A stretch of DNA of 64,000 nt, from NCBI RefSeq assembly GCF_009690625.1, contig NZ_CP033878.1, positions 1,054,001 to 1,118,000 of the forward strand, written 5' to 3'. Numbering within the stretch: the stretch's first letter is position 1; each line of letters opens with the position of its first letter. The stretch comes from Halorhabdus sp. CBA1104. Lineage in GTDB: Archaea > Halobacteriota > Halobacteria > Halobacteriales > Haloarculaceae. Positions 40,622 to 49,151 of the stretch are shown here, piece by piece. Under the pieces are notes generated by a model that did not search any database, was not told the origin of the DNA, and saw only the letters and a program-made list of their open reading frames with translations. Made by a program: the position numbers and the translations under genes.

Positions 40622-41640
40622 TGGAGATCGAACCGTTCAGTTTGCCACTCGCCTCGCCACTCGGGACGGCCACCGACCGGATCGAGTCCCGCGAGGGCGC
40701 TCTGATCGTCGTCGAACGCGATGGCGTCCGTGGCGTCGGCGAGGCGACCCCGCTGCCGGGCTGGACGGAATCACTCGATGCGTGTCGGGCGGTGCTCCGT
40801 GCCGTCGCCGCTGGCGAGCGACCGCCCGCGTCGGTCGACCCAGCCGAGAGGCCGGCAGCCAGACACGGACTCACGCTGGCTGAAGCCGACGCGACTGCCC
40901 GAGCAGCCGGCGTTCCCCTTGCGCAGTGGCTCGCGGCCGACACCGCGGACACCGCCGGTTCGGTTCCGGTGAACGCGACGATCGGTGACGCCGATCCGGA
41001 TGCGACTGCGCGAGCGGCAACAGCGGCTGTCGAAGCAGGATTCCGGTGTCTCAAAGTCAAAGTCGGTGCCAGGCCGCTCGGGGCCGACCTCGACCGACTG
41101 CGAGCGATCCGACGCGAGGAACGTGACGTGACGATCCGCCTCGATGCCAACGGCAGTTGGACTCGCACAGTCGCTGAAGACGCCCTGAAGGAAATTTCCG
41201 ACCTGAACGTCACCCTCATCGAACAACCGTTACCTCCGGACGATCTAGACGGGCACGAACAACTGCAAGGTCGTGGCGTCGACATCGCCCTCGACGAGTC
41301 ACTCAGGGAACACGGAATCGACGCCATCAAAAGCGCCGACACGGCGGATGTGGTCGTGCTCAAGCCGATGGTACTCGGCGGCCTCGACCGAGCAGCGGCC
41401 CTGGCCCGAACAGCACGTCAACACGGGATGGAGCCGATCGTGACGACGACGATCGATGGCGTCGTTGCCCGAACGGCCGCGCTGCACCTCGCCGCGAGCC
41501 TCGGGATCGATCGGGCCTGCGGGTTGGCGACCGCTGACCGACTGGCCGAGGATCTAGCTGGCGATCCCGCGCCGGTCCGAGACGGGTACATGACGGTCCC
41601 GGACGCTTCAGGGATCGGTGTAGCCCTCGAAAGGCCGTGA
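40621..41640 (+). CDS. menC: o-Succinylbenzoate synthase (MenC), enolase superfamily
   Basis: A 339-residue enzyme that dehydrates SHCHC to o-succinylbenzoate. The enolase-superfamily residues are present: general base Lys pair in LKVKVGA, metal ligands Asp (IRLDANGSW), Glu (LIEQPLP) and Asp (IALDESL), and the second Lys in VVLKPMVLGG. The start is the ATG overlapping the menA stop; a longer open frame exists but lies inside menA. It forms an operon with menA and, 67 bp on, menE. Confidence 0.92.
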   Translation: MEIEPFSLPLASPLGTATDRIESREGALIVVERDGVRGVGEATPLPGWTESLDACRAVLRAVAAGERPPASVDPAERPAARHGLTLAEADATARAAGVPLAQWLAADTADTAGSVPVNATIGDADPDATARAATAAVEAGFRCLKVKVGARPLGADLDRLRAIRREERDVTIRLDANGSWTRTVAEDALKEISDLNVTLIEQPLPPDDLDGHEQLQGRGVDIALDESLREHGIDAIKSADTADVVVLKPMVLGGLDRAAALARTARQHGMEPIVTTTIDGVVARTAALHLAASLGIDRACGLATADRLAEDLAGDPAPVRDGYMTVPDASGIGVALERP

Positions 41641-41707
41641 TTGGGGGCCTGCAAGTTGGTGAGAATCGGGGGGCCACTCAAGTAGGGGCCGGACCGAATT
41701 TTCCCCA

Positions 41708-43204
41708 ATGCGAACACTCGACGCCTGGCCCCAGATCGATCCGCTGACCGCCAGAGCGAGTTCGACGCCCGACAGCACGGCGGTCGTCGAGGCGGAAACG
41801 GGGGCTAGCTGGACGTACGAAGCGCTATTCGACGAGGCCGATCGACTCGCCGGGCGTCTCCAGGCGGCCTGTGATGGACGCCCCCAGCGAGTCGGAATCG
41901 CTATGGAGACGAGCATCGACTTCGTCCGGGCGACCCACGCTGCCTGGCGACTGGGAGCAGCGGTCGTCCCACTCGACGTCCGCGAGCCGACCGACCAACT
42001 AGAAACGCTCGCCACCAAAGCCGAGGTCGATGTCATCCTCTGTACCGAACAGACGGCAGGGCCAGTCAGCGATCTCGGCGACCGGGCGCTGTTCAGCGTC
42101 GACACGTCCCCCACCGAGACAGTGCCGACGCTACCCTCGGCGACCGGCGGCATCACACCCAGAGCCCGGTACCCATCAGAGACACATCTCGTGATGTTTA
42201 CCTCCGGATCGACAGGTGAGCCGGCGGGCGTGCAACTGACGTTGACGAATCTGTTTGCGAGTGCGATTGCATCTGCATTCCGACTCGGGGTCACCCGTTC
42301 CGACCGCTGGCTGGTCTCGATTCCGATGGCACACATGGGCGGCTTTGCGCCCCTCGTCAGGTCGACGCTCTACGGCACGACAGTGATCCTCCAACAGGAT
42401 TTCGAACCGGCCCGGGCCGCCGCGGCGATGGCTGACTACGACGTAACCGGGGTTTCGTTTGTCCCGACGATGTTATCACGCCTCCTCGATGCTGGCTGGG
42501 ACCGGCCGGACGCGCTTCGGTTCGTGTTGCTGGGCGGCGCATCTGCATCCCGGGATCTCATCGACCGCTGTCAGCGAGAGAACGTTCCCGTCTACCCGAC
42601 CTACGGCATGACCGAAACGGCCTCACAGGTCGCCACCGCGACCCCAAGCCAGGCCTTCGACAACCCGGGGACGGTCGGTCAGCCACTCCTCTTTACGCAG
42701 GTGGCCGTCATCGACGACGGGGAGTCAGTCCCACCCGGAGAGACCGGCGAGATCGTCATCGAGGGGCCGACAGTCACACCGGGGTACCTCGACGAGGAGG
42801 AAACCGAGGCGGTGTTCGATCAGCGGGGCCTACATACCGGCGACCTGGGCTATCGCGACGCCGACGGCCGCTTGTACGTTGTCGGACGGCAAGACGATCG
42901 CATCGTCACCGGCGGTGAAAACGTCGAGCCAGGAGCGGTCGTCGACGCGATCGAGTCGTGCCCTGACGTCGCAGAGGCCGTGGTCGTCGGAGTCCCGGAC
43001 GACGACTGGGGCGAGCGCGTGGCCGCGCTGGTCGTGCCAAACGGGACCACAGAGCTGTCTGCCGAGCGGATCGAAGCGGCCTGTCGTGACGAGTTGGCGC
43101 CCTACAAAGTTCCCAAGTCGATCGAGATTGGTGAGTCTATCCCGCGAACGGTCTCGGGAACCGTCGACCGGGCAGCCGTCATCGAAACCATACAGAACAG
43201 CTGA
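41708..43204 (+). CDS. menE: o-Succinylbenzoate-CoA ligase (MenE)
   Basis: A 498-residue acyl-adenylate-forming enzyme that activates o-succinylbenzoate with CoA. Core motifs: P-loop MFTSGSTGEPAGVQLT, YPTYGMTETASQVAT, TGDLGYRDADGRLYVVGRQD, and the C-terminal catalytic Lys in APYKVPKSIEI. Position after menA-menC supports MenE over other ligases. Length is normal. Confidence 0.92.
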   Translation: MRTLDAWPQIDPLTARASSTPDSTAVVEAETGASWTYEALFDEADRLAGRLQAACDGRPQRVGIAMETSIDFVRATHAAWRLGAAVVPLDVREPTDQLETLATKAEVDVILCTEQTAGPVSDLGDRALFSVDTSPTETVPTLPSATGGITPRARYPSETHLVMFTSGSTGEPAGVQLTLTNLFASAIASAFRLGVTRSDRWLVSIPMAHMGGFAPLVRSTLYGTTVILQQDFEPARAAAAMADYDVTGVSFVPTMLSRLLDAGWDRPDALRFVLLGGASASRDLIDRCQRENVPVYPTYGMTETASQVATATPSQAFDNPGTVGQPLLFTQVAVIDDGESVPPGETGEIVIEGPTVTPGYLDEEETEAVFDQRGLHTGDLGYRDADGRLYVVGRQDDRIVTGGENVEPGAVVDAIESCPDVAEAVVVGVPDDDWGERVAALVVPNGTTELSAERIEAACRDELAPYKVPKSIEIGESIPRTVSGTVDRAAVIETIQNS

Positions 43205-43245
43205 ATGGCCGAGAGTTTAGGCCGATCGCGTCCGAATTCGAATCC

Positions 43246-43986
43246 GTGTGTACTCTGATCCTGGCCTGGCAAGTCTTTGCCGACGTGCCAGTTGCAGTCG
43301 CCGCGAACCGCGACGAAGCCACTGATCGGCCCTCTCGGGCACCCACCGTCTGGAACAGCGACCCAGCGATCCTCGCACCGCGAGACGAGTCTGCAGGCGG
43401 GACGTGGATTGGATACAACGAGTGTGGCGTTCTCGTAGCGATTACGAACCGGTGGCTCGACGATCCGCCGGCAGCCGACCGTTCGCGTGGGCTGGTTGTC
43501 AGGGCGGCGCTCGACGCCGAGACCGCGCAGAAAGCGGCCAGAACAGTCGAGACCGCCGTCGATCGAACCAGCCACGCTGGGTTCAACCTCGTCGTCGCCG
43601 ACGAGCAGGCGGCGCTACTGCTCGAATGGGACGGGACGCTCTCGGTCAGGTCTCTTGAACCCGGCGTCCACGTCGTCGTCAACGTCGGGGCCGACGGTCG
43701 CTATCGAATACCGACGTCTCGGTCGACCGTTGGGCCTGAACAGGCCGAAACGGCGACGCAGCTACGAACCACACTGCAACCAGGCCCCGGCGAGTCCGGT
43801 GACGATTGGCTCGATCGGGCAGCAAGGACCATCGCCGATCACGAGTACGGCGCCTGCGTGCACGGAGACGGCTTTGGTACCCAGTCGTCGTCACTGGTTC
43901 GGTTCGGTGACGACGACCGGGCGTACTGGTATGCCGATGGCCCACCCTGCGAGACCGAGTACGAACGCGTCGAAGGTCAAGTTTAA
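43246..43986 (+). CDS. NRDE (TANGO2) family protein
   Basis: A 246-residue protein with the NRDE signature: Cys2 right after the initiator (CTLILAWQVF) and VAVAANRDEATDRPS, then WIGYNECGVLVAITNR. Related eukaryotic TANGO2 acts in haem or lipid handling; the fold is Ntn-hydrolase-like with Cys2 as probable nucleophile. The start is GTG, which keeps Cys at position 2. Function in archaea is unknown. It follows menE by 41 bp. Confidence 0.85.
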   Translation: MCTLILAWQVFADVPVAVAANRDEATDRPSRAPTVWNSDPAILAPRDESAGGTWIGYNECGVLVAITNRWLDDPPAADRSRGLVVRAALDAETAQKAARTVETAVDRTSHAGFNLVVADEQAALLLEWDGTLSVRSLEPGVHVVVNVGADGRYRIPTSRSTVGPEQAETATQLRTTLQPGPGESGDDWLDRAARTIADHEYGACVHGDGFGTQSSSLVRFGDDDRAYWYADGPPCETEYERVEGQV

Positions 43987-43987
43987 G
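43981..43987 (+). promoter_or_regulatory. TATA box of the MarR-like regulator gene
   Basis: GTTTAAG, 25-31 nt before ATG 44012; it overlaps the last codon and stop of the NRDE gene. Confidence 0.5.
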
Positions 43988-44011
43988 CGGCAACCTGCCC
44001 GAAGTGATTGT

Positions 44012-44359
44012 ATGAGCGCCGAGTCGGAGCCGGATCTCTCGGAGGACGAACGCCGGGGCCTCGAACTCGTCCGAGAGTCGGGCGGCATCCATCAGAGTGA
44101 CTTCTGGAAAGAACTGGACGTGAGTTCACGCAAGGGATCGCGCATCGTCGACTCCCTGGCCGAACAAGACCTCATCAATCGTGATGAGGCCGTCTACGAG
44201 GGGCACAACACGTACCTGCTGACACCGACTGCGAAAGATCTCGATTTCTCGTTGCTGATGGCCGGCGACATGCTCTCGCCGTTCGTCGGCGACGAGGAAG
44301 TCAACGTGCACAGCGACCAGTTCACGCAGTGGTTGATGAACCTCGCCTACGAAGAGTAA
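44012..44359 (+). CDS. MarR-like winged-helix transcriptional regulator
   Basis: A 115-residue regulator. The winged helix spans DLSEDERRGLELVRESGG (helix 1), IHQSDFWKELDVSSRKGSRI (helices 2-3) and a wing with EGHNTYLLTP. The C-terminal part (DMLSPFVGDEEVNVHSDQF) is a haloarchaeal extension. The TATA-like GTTTAAG at 43981-43987 overlaps the stop of the preceding gene and lies 25-31 nt before this ATG, so the gene has its own leaderless promoter. Confidence 0.82.
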   Translation: MSAESEPDLSEDERRGLELVRESGGIHQSDFWKELDVSSRKGSRIVDSLAEQDLINRDEAVYEGHNTYLLTPTAKDLDFSLLMAGDMLSPFVGDEEVNVHSDQFTQWLMNLAYEE

Positions 44360-44427
44360 CCGTCGACCCGCAACTGGGAGTAAACAAGCAATCAGCTATC
44401 GGGAGCGGCATCTCTTCGAATCGCCGA

Positions 44428-45630
44428 TCAGCGGCACGCGACTGACCGGGCGATCTCGATCAACGGAGCCGCAGAGAGGCCAGTTGCAGCGACGGAGTAG
44501 CGAGCGTCCGCACACGTCCAAGAGATGCGGAGTTCGGTACCGATATTCCGAAGGGTTGCGGTTTCCGATCCGAGAGTTACGTTCCGGCCCTCCGTACGGG
44601 GCTGGTACCAGGTGAGGTTGCTCTTCGAGACGGCCACGGTCGCCGTCTCGTTTGCGTAGCGCAGGCCGATACTCCGGACGTTCCCGACTGTTCGAGTCGC
44701 CTCGCGAAGGTCGAACGAATCCGGGAGCGTCGGCTCCGGAACGGAGTAGTTTGTGACAGCCTGTAGCTGTGCGATATCGACGAAGTGGCTCTGTGTCGGC
44801 GACTCATCCGTTTTGATAGTCGCCTCCGCCGGCGGATCGAATTGGAACCGCTCGGACGACAGTCCGGGATTAAACGTAACGTTCTCGTAGTTGACCGTTA
44901 TCGTGACAGGTGTCCCATCACGGTTGTACGTAGTCGTTCGTTTCAGCGGCACGTACCACTCTTGGTCGAGCCAGACACGCTGTGAGAAGTCCGAGACGAC
45001 CCCGGTCGCGTTCGTCGTCGACCGAAGGGAGAGGACGTACGTCTCCCGGCCAGCGACAGTCGCCGTACCATTGTACGTGACAGTGATTTGCCCGGCGATT
45101 CCGCTGGTGGTCCCATCACGCTCGCTGGCGACAGGGACGACGGGAAGTGGATCGACACTCCCTGCGGTCGCTGGGCCATCTGCCGCTCTCACGACGGCGA
45201 GGAGCCGGCTAATCCGATCGCCGCTCGACGAGTGGTCCGTCTGGGAAATATCGATCTGGATTGCCGTTTGGGCATCGTCGTCGTACAGCCAAAGCTCGGT
45301 CCCGTTTGCCACTTTCCGTTCAGGCCACCGCGGGTCGTCGTGGAGATCCTCGATGCGATACTGACCGGTACCTGGGCGTACCCAGACGCGTTCGACCGAC
45401 TCACTCGTCGTGTTGCCCCGCTCGTAGACCGTCTTTCTGAGACCGACGAGCCCATCGAGGCTAGCCCGCTGTTCGTCGACGTCGTCGAACGCTGGGACGG
45501 CGTCGGGTGGCTCGGCAGCGACCCAGACGCCGACCGCGAGACTCGCGAGAAAGACCACGCTGACCACCGCAACGATCTGCACCGTGGGCCTCGAACGCAG
45601 TCGATCCATCCAACTGTGCGGGAAAACCAT
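44428..45630 (-). CDS. Membrane-anchored LolA-like / DUF2092-type protein
   Basis: A 400-residue exported protein. One N-terminal membrane anchor (TVQIVAVVSVVFLASLAVGVWV, key part near residues 17-38) is followed by a long beta-rich domain with the lipoprotein-sorting look: RVWVRPGTGQYRIED, GTELWLYDDDAQTAIQI, and the VWLDQEWYVPLKRTTTY strand pair. A second domain (FDLREATRTVGNVRSIGLRY) follows. Many N-glycosylation sequons (NTT, NGT, NYT, NYS). Likely surface role in haloarchaea; ligand unknown. ATG 45609 is an alternative start. Confidence 0.75.
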   Translation of the reverse strand: MVFPHSWMDRLRSRPTVQIVAVVSVVFLASLAVGVWVAAEPPDAVPAFDDVDEQRASLDGLVGLRKTVYERGNTTSESVERVWVRPGTGQYRIEDLHDDPRWPERKVANGTELWLYDDDAQTAIQIDISQTDHSSSGDRISRLLAVVRAADGPATAGSVDPLPVVPVASERDGTTSGIAGQITVTYNGTATVAGRETYVLSLRSTTNATGVVSDFSQRVWLDQEWYVPLKRTTTYNRDGTPVTITVNYENVTFNPGLSSERFQFDPPAEATIKTDESPTQSHFVDIAQLQAVTNYSVPEPTLPDSFDLREATRTVGNVRSIGLRYANETATVAVSKSNLTWYQPRTEGRNVTLGSETATLRNIGTELRISWTCADARYSVAATGLSAAPLIEIARSVACR

Positions 45631-45686
45631 TGAGACGATGATAGGTGTTTCGGTAGCCCCACAACACGCCGGGATTCGATCCGAAC

Positions 45687-46091
45687 TTACTGTTCGAGGG
45701 CGTCGGCGATCCGTTCGAGTTCGCGTCGCACGTCGTGAACTTCGTCACGAAGCTTTCGCATCTCGCGGGTGAGTTCCTCGTTGCCGCTGTCGCTTTCCTC
45801 GCCTTCGGGACCCATCTGTCCGGGACCGCGACCACCCGGTCCGCCCGGGCCGCCGCCCATCATCCCACTCATCATCTGGGCGAAGGGGTTGCCACCGCCA
45901 CCCATGCCCGGGCCGCCACCCATGGCTTCTTCCATACGCTCGCGGCGATCCTCCATATCCCGATCCTCGCCCTCTTCGGCGCGTTCCTGTCGGATCTCCT
46001 CGACGCGCTCGCGGAACGATTGTTCCTCGTCGTCGCCGTTCTCAGCGTCTGTCGATGGCTCGCCGTGCTCGCTTTCGTTGTCGTCTGCCAT
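45687..46091 (-). CDS. Charged coiled-coil protein with Gly/Met-rich centre, unknown function
   Basis: A 134-residue protein in three parts: a very acidic and Arg-rich helix (EEQSFRERVEEIRQERAEEG), a low-complexity Gly/Met/Pro-rich middle (GGGPGMGGGGNPFAQMMSGM), and a C-terminal coiled coil (REMRKLRDEVHDVRRELERI). No family recognised. The Met/Gly-rich linker between two coiled coils suggests oligomer or scaffold formation. The start is ATG 46091; the frame upstream is arginine- and serine-rich and unlikely. It is the last of three adjacent minus-strand genes. Confidence 0.65.
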   Translation of the reverse strand: MADDNESEHGEPSTDAENGDDEEQSFRERVEEIRQERAEEGEDRDMEDRRERMEEAMGGGPGMGGGGNPFAQMMSGMMGGGPGGPGGRGPGQMGPEGEESDSGNEELTREMRKLRDEVHDVRRELERIADALEQ

Positions 46092-46134
46092 GTGGCCGAG
46101 AAACGTCGCGCGGTGGAAAAGCGTTCCGAACAAT

Positions 46135-46464
46135 TCAGGATTCGAATCGACGACGGACGAGTACAGAGAGCCCGATCGCGACCAGCCCGAGCACGACGAG
46201 GTTAAAGACCGCCCTGAAGATCGACTCGTATTCTCTGGCCACCCAGGTATCGATCGCGCCCATCGCGCTCGTGTACGCCCCAAAGACGGCGATGATACCG
46301 AGCAGTGCAAGGACCGCGACCGCGCCGAGTTCGAGATACTCGACGATCTTGCCAGCGCGATCATCAGTGACCGCCCGGCCAGGATCGTCGGCCGCGTCGC
46401 TGTCAGTCGCTCGCTCAGCTTCGCCGTCGGTGCCGTTGGATTCGCCCGTTGAGTCCGTTGTCAT
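46135..46464 (-). CDS. Two-helix membrane protein with acidic N-terminal tail
   Basis: A 109-residue protein. The first 40 residues are Asp/Glu/Ser/Thr-rich and probably disordered; two membrane helices follow (VAVLALLGIIAVFGAYTSA and FNLVVLGLVAIGLSVLV) and the end is basic (RRRFES). The ATG overlaps the stop of the upstream gene (ATGA), indicating one operon. Unknown function. Confidence 0.65.
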   Translation of the reverse strand: MTTDSTGESNGTDGEAERATDSDAADDPGRAVTDDRAGKIVEYLELGAVAVLALLGIIAVFGAYTSAMGAIDTWVAREYESIFRAVFNLVVLGLVAIGLSVLVRRRFES

Positions 46465-47447
46465 TGTCGACCTCCTAACCGCGAGACGAGACCGATCCCA
46501 GCGAGGGCAAGCAGGGCAGAAATAACTCCCAGTCCAGGGCCGGATGTCGCCGTGGGACGCGTCGGGCCGTCCGTCTCGCCCACGTCCTCGGCCTCCGTGA
46601 AGTCCTCGGCCTCGAAAGGCACGCTCTCGAAGGTGGTATCGGCCTCGATCTCTCTATCCGGGTCCAGATCCGCGATCGAAGACGCGGAACTGACGATCAC
46701 GCCGTCGTGTTTCAAGATTGCATCCAGATGATACCCGTAGCCGCTGGGGACTGTCAACTGTGCGTCCGGCGCGACAGCCTGTCCGGAGTCGAGTCGATCG
46801 ACGTCGATCGTCGTCCGGTCCGCGACGACATTCGAGTCAGACTGTCGAGCGACCAACTCCAGCGTCGCGCCCTCGGCAGGGTCGACACCCGCATTCCAGA
46901 GGTGTGTCCGGACGGCCAGGGTGGCCTGCTCGTCTCCAGCCGCTTCGATCGTATAGTCGATAGTCGGGATCGCCGTCTCGAAACGCTTGAATTCGATCGT
47001 CGTCGGGGAGAGTCCGGCGACGCCGTGGATCGAGCCGCGTTCGACGTCGATTCGTTCCCCATCGCTGTAGAGAATCGCCACGAGATCGTAGCCACCCTCG
47101 CGAGCAACCGTCAGATTCGTCCTCGACCGGTGTTCGCGATCGCCGGCGATCTCGCCGACTTGGGTCGACGTTTCGGCGGCGACCAGCCCGGACTCGGCAT
47201 CGACGGCCCGAATCGTGAGCGAGACGTTGTCGGCTGGCCCACCCCGATGATCGAGGGCCACCCCAAACTGAACGGTCACGGCGTTGCCGGTCACTGCCCC
47301 CGGAGCGACAGTCACCTCGTCGATATCGAGATGACTGGGCGCGTCAATGTCGTGTGTGGCAACGGCACCCGGGACGAGGAGGAACGTGGCCACAGCGAGG
47401 ACACACAGGAGCGCGGTCGCGGCAGCGAGATACCCTTCGCGTCGCAT
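46461..47447 (-). CDS. Secreted surface protein with PGF-CTERM-like anchor (DUF7490-like)
   Basis: A 328-residue exported protein. A signal peptide (YLAAATALLCVLAVATFLLV, about 6-25) is followed by two related beta-sandwich repeats (IDIDEV/IEFKRFE starts), each with a VSL or LEL strand and SDGERIDVERGSI type turns, and a linker rich in Glu and Thr. The C-terminus has the PGF-CTERM plan: GPGLG, a hydrophobic helix VISALLALAGIGLVS and a basic end RLGGRQ, though the tripeptide reads PGL not PGF. Such anchors are processed by archaeosortase ArtA. It heads a three-gene cluster. Confidence 0.78.
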   Translation of the reverse strand: MRREGYLAAATALLCVLAVATFLLVPGAVATHDIDAPSHLDIDEVTVAPGAVTGNAVTVQFGVALDHRGGPADNVSLTIRAVDAESGLVAAETSTQVGEIAGDREHRSRTNLTVAREGGYDLVAILYSDGERIDVERGSIHGVAGLSPTTIEFKRFETAIPTIDYTIEAAGDEQATLAVRTHLWNAGVDPAEGATLELVARQSDSNVVADRTTIDVDRLDSGQAVAPDAQLTVPSGYGYHLDAILKHDGVIVSSASSIADLDPDREIEADTTFESVPFEAEDFTEAEDVGETDGPTRPTATSGPGLGVISALLALAGIGLVSRLGGRQ

Positions 47448-47494
47448 ACTGTCTGGCGCGTCGGTGACTGCTAAGTGTTTTTTGGTATGGATTT

Positions 47495-47511
47495 ACATAA
47501 TTGTATTATGT
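47495..47511. promoter_or_regulatory. AT-rich perfect inverted repeat upstream of the surface-protein operon
   Basis: ACATAAT-TGT-ATTATGT, 7-bp arms, 48-64 bp before the ATG of the surface-protein gene. It may be an operator for that operon or the end signal of the gene upstream. Confidence 0.45.
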
Positions 47512-47532
47512 GATGAATTCACTCGACAACTC

Positions 47533-48330
47533 TCAGTCGAACGACCCGAGACTCGCCTGGACCTCCCGGTCCGGTTCCGTCGAAGTGACCCCATAGCCCA
47601 CGAGATCGCGCATGTCGACGGCGTAGACGGTGCCGTGGCGTTGAAGGACAAGCACTCGCCCCTTCGTCCCACGAACGGAGCCCGTCAACAGCGTCTCCGC
47701 GATGGGTTGGCCTGTCAGTTCCAGGCCGTAATCGAAGGCGAATTGCTCGCGGACGTCGAAATCAGCCAGAAGCTGCTCCCAGGCATCCCGATCGACGCTG
47801 CGATGGAGCCCAGCTCGCTTGCGATCGACGCGAACGCGATCGCCGACTGTCTCGGCGATCTCTGCTTCGATCTGGCGGGCGATCCGGCCGTTCTCGACGG
47901 TCCGAACGTGTGCCGCCCGATCGGCCCCCTGCTCGCGAAGCCGGGTGTCCAGCCGCCAGGATCGCGTCACACCGACTTTGAAGATGTCGGGGGCAAAGGC
48001 CGCCAGATAGATCGCGTGTTCCTCGCGGCAACTCTCGCGTGGGAGGTCACAGTCACCCCGACAGCGGGCACAGGGCCAGCGATCGGTGTGTTGTGGACAG
48101 GATGGCGCTTCTGGCGCGTTGCAAGCCAGGTGACGACCGTCGTCGATCGTCCCAGCACAGTGGCGGGCCTCAAGCGTGTAGGTCACCCCCGTTCCGGGGG
48201 TGAGCCCTTCGCGATCGATCTGGCCGTCTCGGGCGAGCAACAGCGCTGGGTCGGATTCGCCAGCGCGAGTACTGTAGCCGACAATCTGCACGGGCGGGTC
48301 TTCGATCGAGAGGATCTTTACCGTTAGCAT
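47533..48330 (-). CDS. DUF2797 family zinc-binding protein
   Basis: A 265-residue protein with a central cysteine cluster (CPQHTDRWPCARCRGDC, then ESCREEHAIYLAAFAP) that probably binds zinc, and a GIY-YIG-like stretch (IFKVGVTRSWRLDTRLREQGA). DUF2797 proteins occur in haloarchaea and actinobacteria; a nuclease activity is suspected from the fold but unproven. It is divergent from the DsbA-like gene. Confidence 0.8.
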   Translation of the reverse strand: MLTVKILSIEDPPVQIVGYSTRAGESDPALLLARDGQIDREGLTPGTGVTYTLEARHCAGTIDDGRHLACNAPEAPSCPQHTDRWPCARCRGDCDLPRESCREEHAIYLAAFAPDIFKVGVTRSWRLDTRLREQGADRAAHVRTVENGRIARQIEAEIAETVGDRVRVDRKRAGLHRSVDRDAWEQLLADFDVREQFAFDYGLELTGQPIAETLLTGSVRGTKGRVLVLQRHGTVYAVDMRDLVGYGVTSTEPDREVQASLGSFD

Positions 48331-48381
48331 CGTCCGGGACCCCCGGGTTCGGGGCGCTGTCAGCGTCGGAACCGACGGTTT

Positions 48382-49137
48382 ATGAACGTCGACCCGCCAA
48401 CACCCTTCATGGATGATAATAGACAGACGACGGCGCTGACGCGGCGCCGATTGCTGGCTGCCGGATCGGTCGCGGCCGTCTCCGGGGTTGCGGGGTGTAG
48501 CTCGGGAGAGACAACGACGAGTAGCGTCTCACCCTCGGCCATCGGCACGTTGACCGAGACAGCGAGCCAGAACGGGTTCCCGGAGACAGCCGTCGAACTC
48601 GACGGCGACCGTCGGACGCCGATCATTGGCGATCTAGACGCCGACATAACGGTCCGGGTGTTCGAGAACTACCAATGTGGGCACTGTGCCAGATACTCGC
48701 TGAACCACTTTCCGGCCATTCGCGAGGAATATATCGAAACTGGAACGATACGCTATGCCATGCACGACCTGCCGTTTTCCAGAGACGGGTGGGAAGCGTC
48801 CAGACGCGCTCCACACGCCGCCCGGGCCGTCTGGGAGGACGCAGGCCACACTGCCTTCTGGGAGTACTCTCAGAAGTTGTTCGCCAACCAGGACACACTG
48901 GGACCAGAGACGTACGCACGGTTGGCCAAACAGGTCGGTGCCGACCCGGACGACGCCCGAAGTGCCGCGGCCAACCGCCGCTACGAAGCGGCAGTGAGCG
49001 CGGACGTCGCCTTCGCCGAGGAACTCGGCGTGGACGCGACGCCGACGGCCTTCGTTGTGGACACAGTGACGGACGGATACGACTTCGAGACGGTTTCGGC
49101 GGCAATCGAGGACGCCAAACCCGAGGCCAACGCCTGA
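48382..49137 (+). CDS. DsbA-family thiol-disulfide oxidoreductase, Tat lipoprotein
   Basis: A 251-residue exported protein. The Tat signal TRRRLLAAGSVAAVSG ends in a lipobox with Cys39 (GVAGCSSG). The thioredoxin-fold domain has active-site CGHC at residues 99-102 (FENYQCGHCARYS), a DsbA helical insert, and the cis-Pro motif DATPTAFV. It should form or shuffle disulfides outside the membrane. A second Met at 48409 is an alternative start. Confidence 0.88.
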   Translation: MNVDPPTPFMDDNRQTTALTRRRLLAAGSVAAVSGVAGCSSGETTTSSVSPSAIGTLTETASQNGFPETAVELDGDRRTPIIGDLDADITVRVFENYQCGHCARYSLNHFPAIREEYIETGTIRYAMHDLPFSRDGWEASRRAPHAARAVWEDAGHTAFWEYSQKLFANQDTLGPETYARLAKQVGADPDDARSAAANRRYEAAVSADVAFAEELGVDATPTAFVVDTVTDGYDFETVSAAIEDAKPEANA

Positions 49138-49151
49138 CCAGGTGAGTAGCG

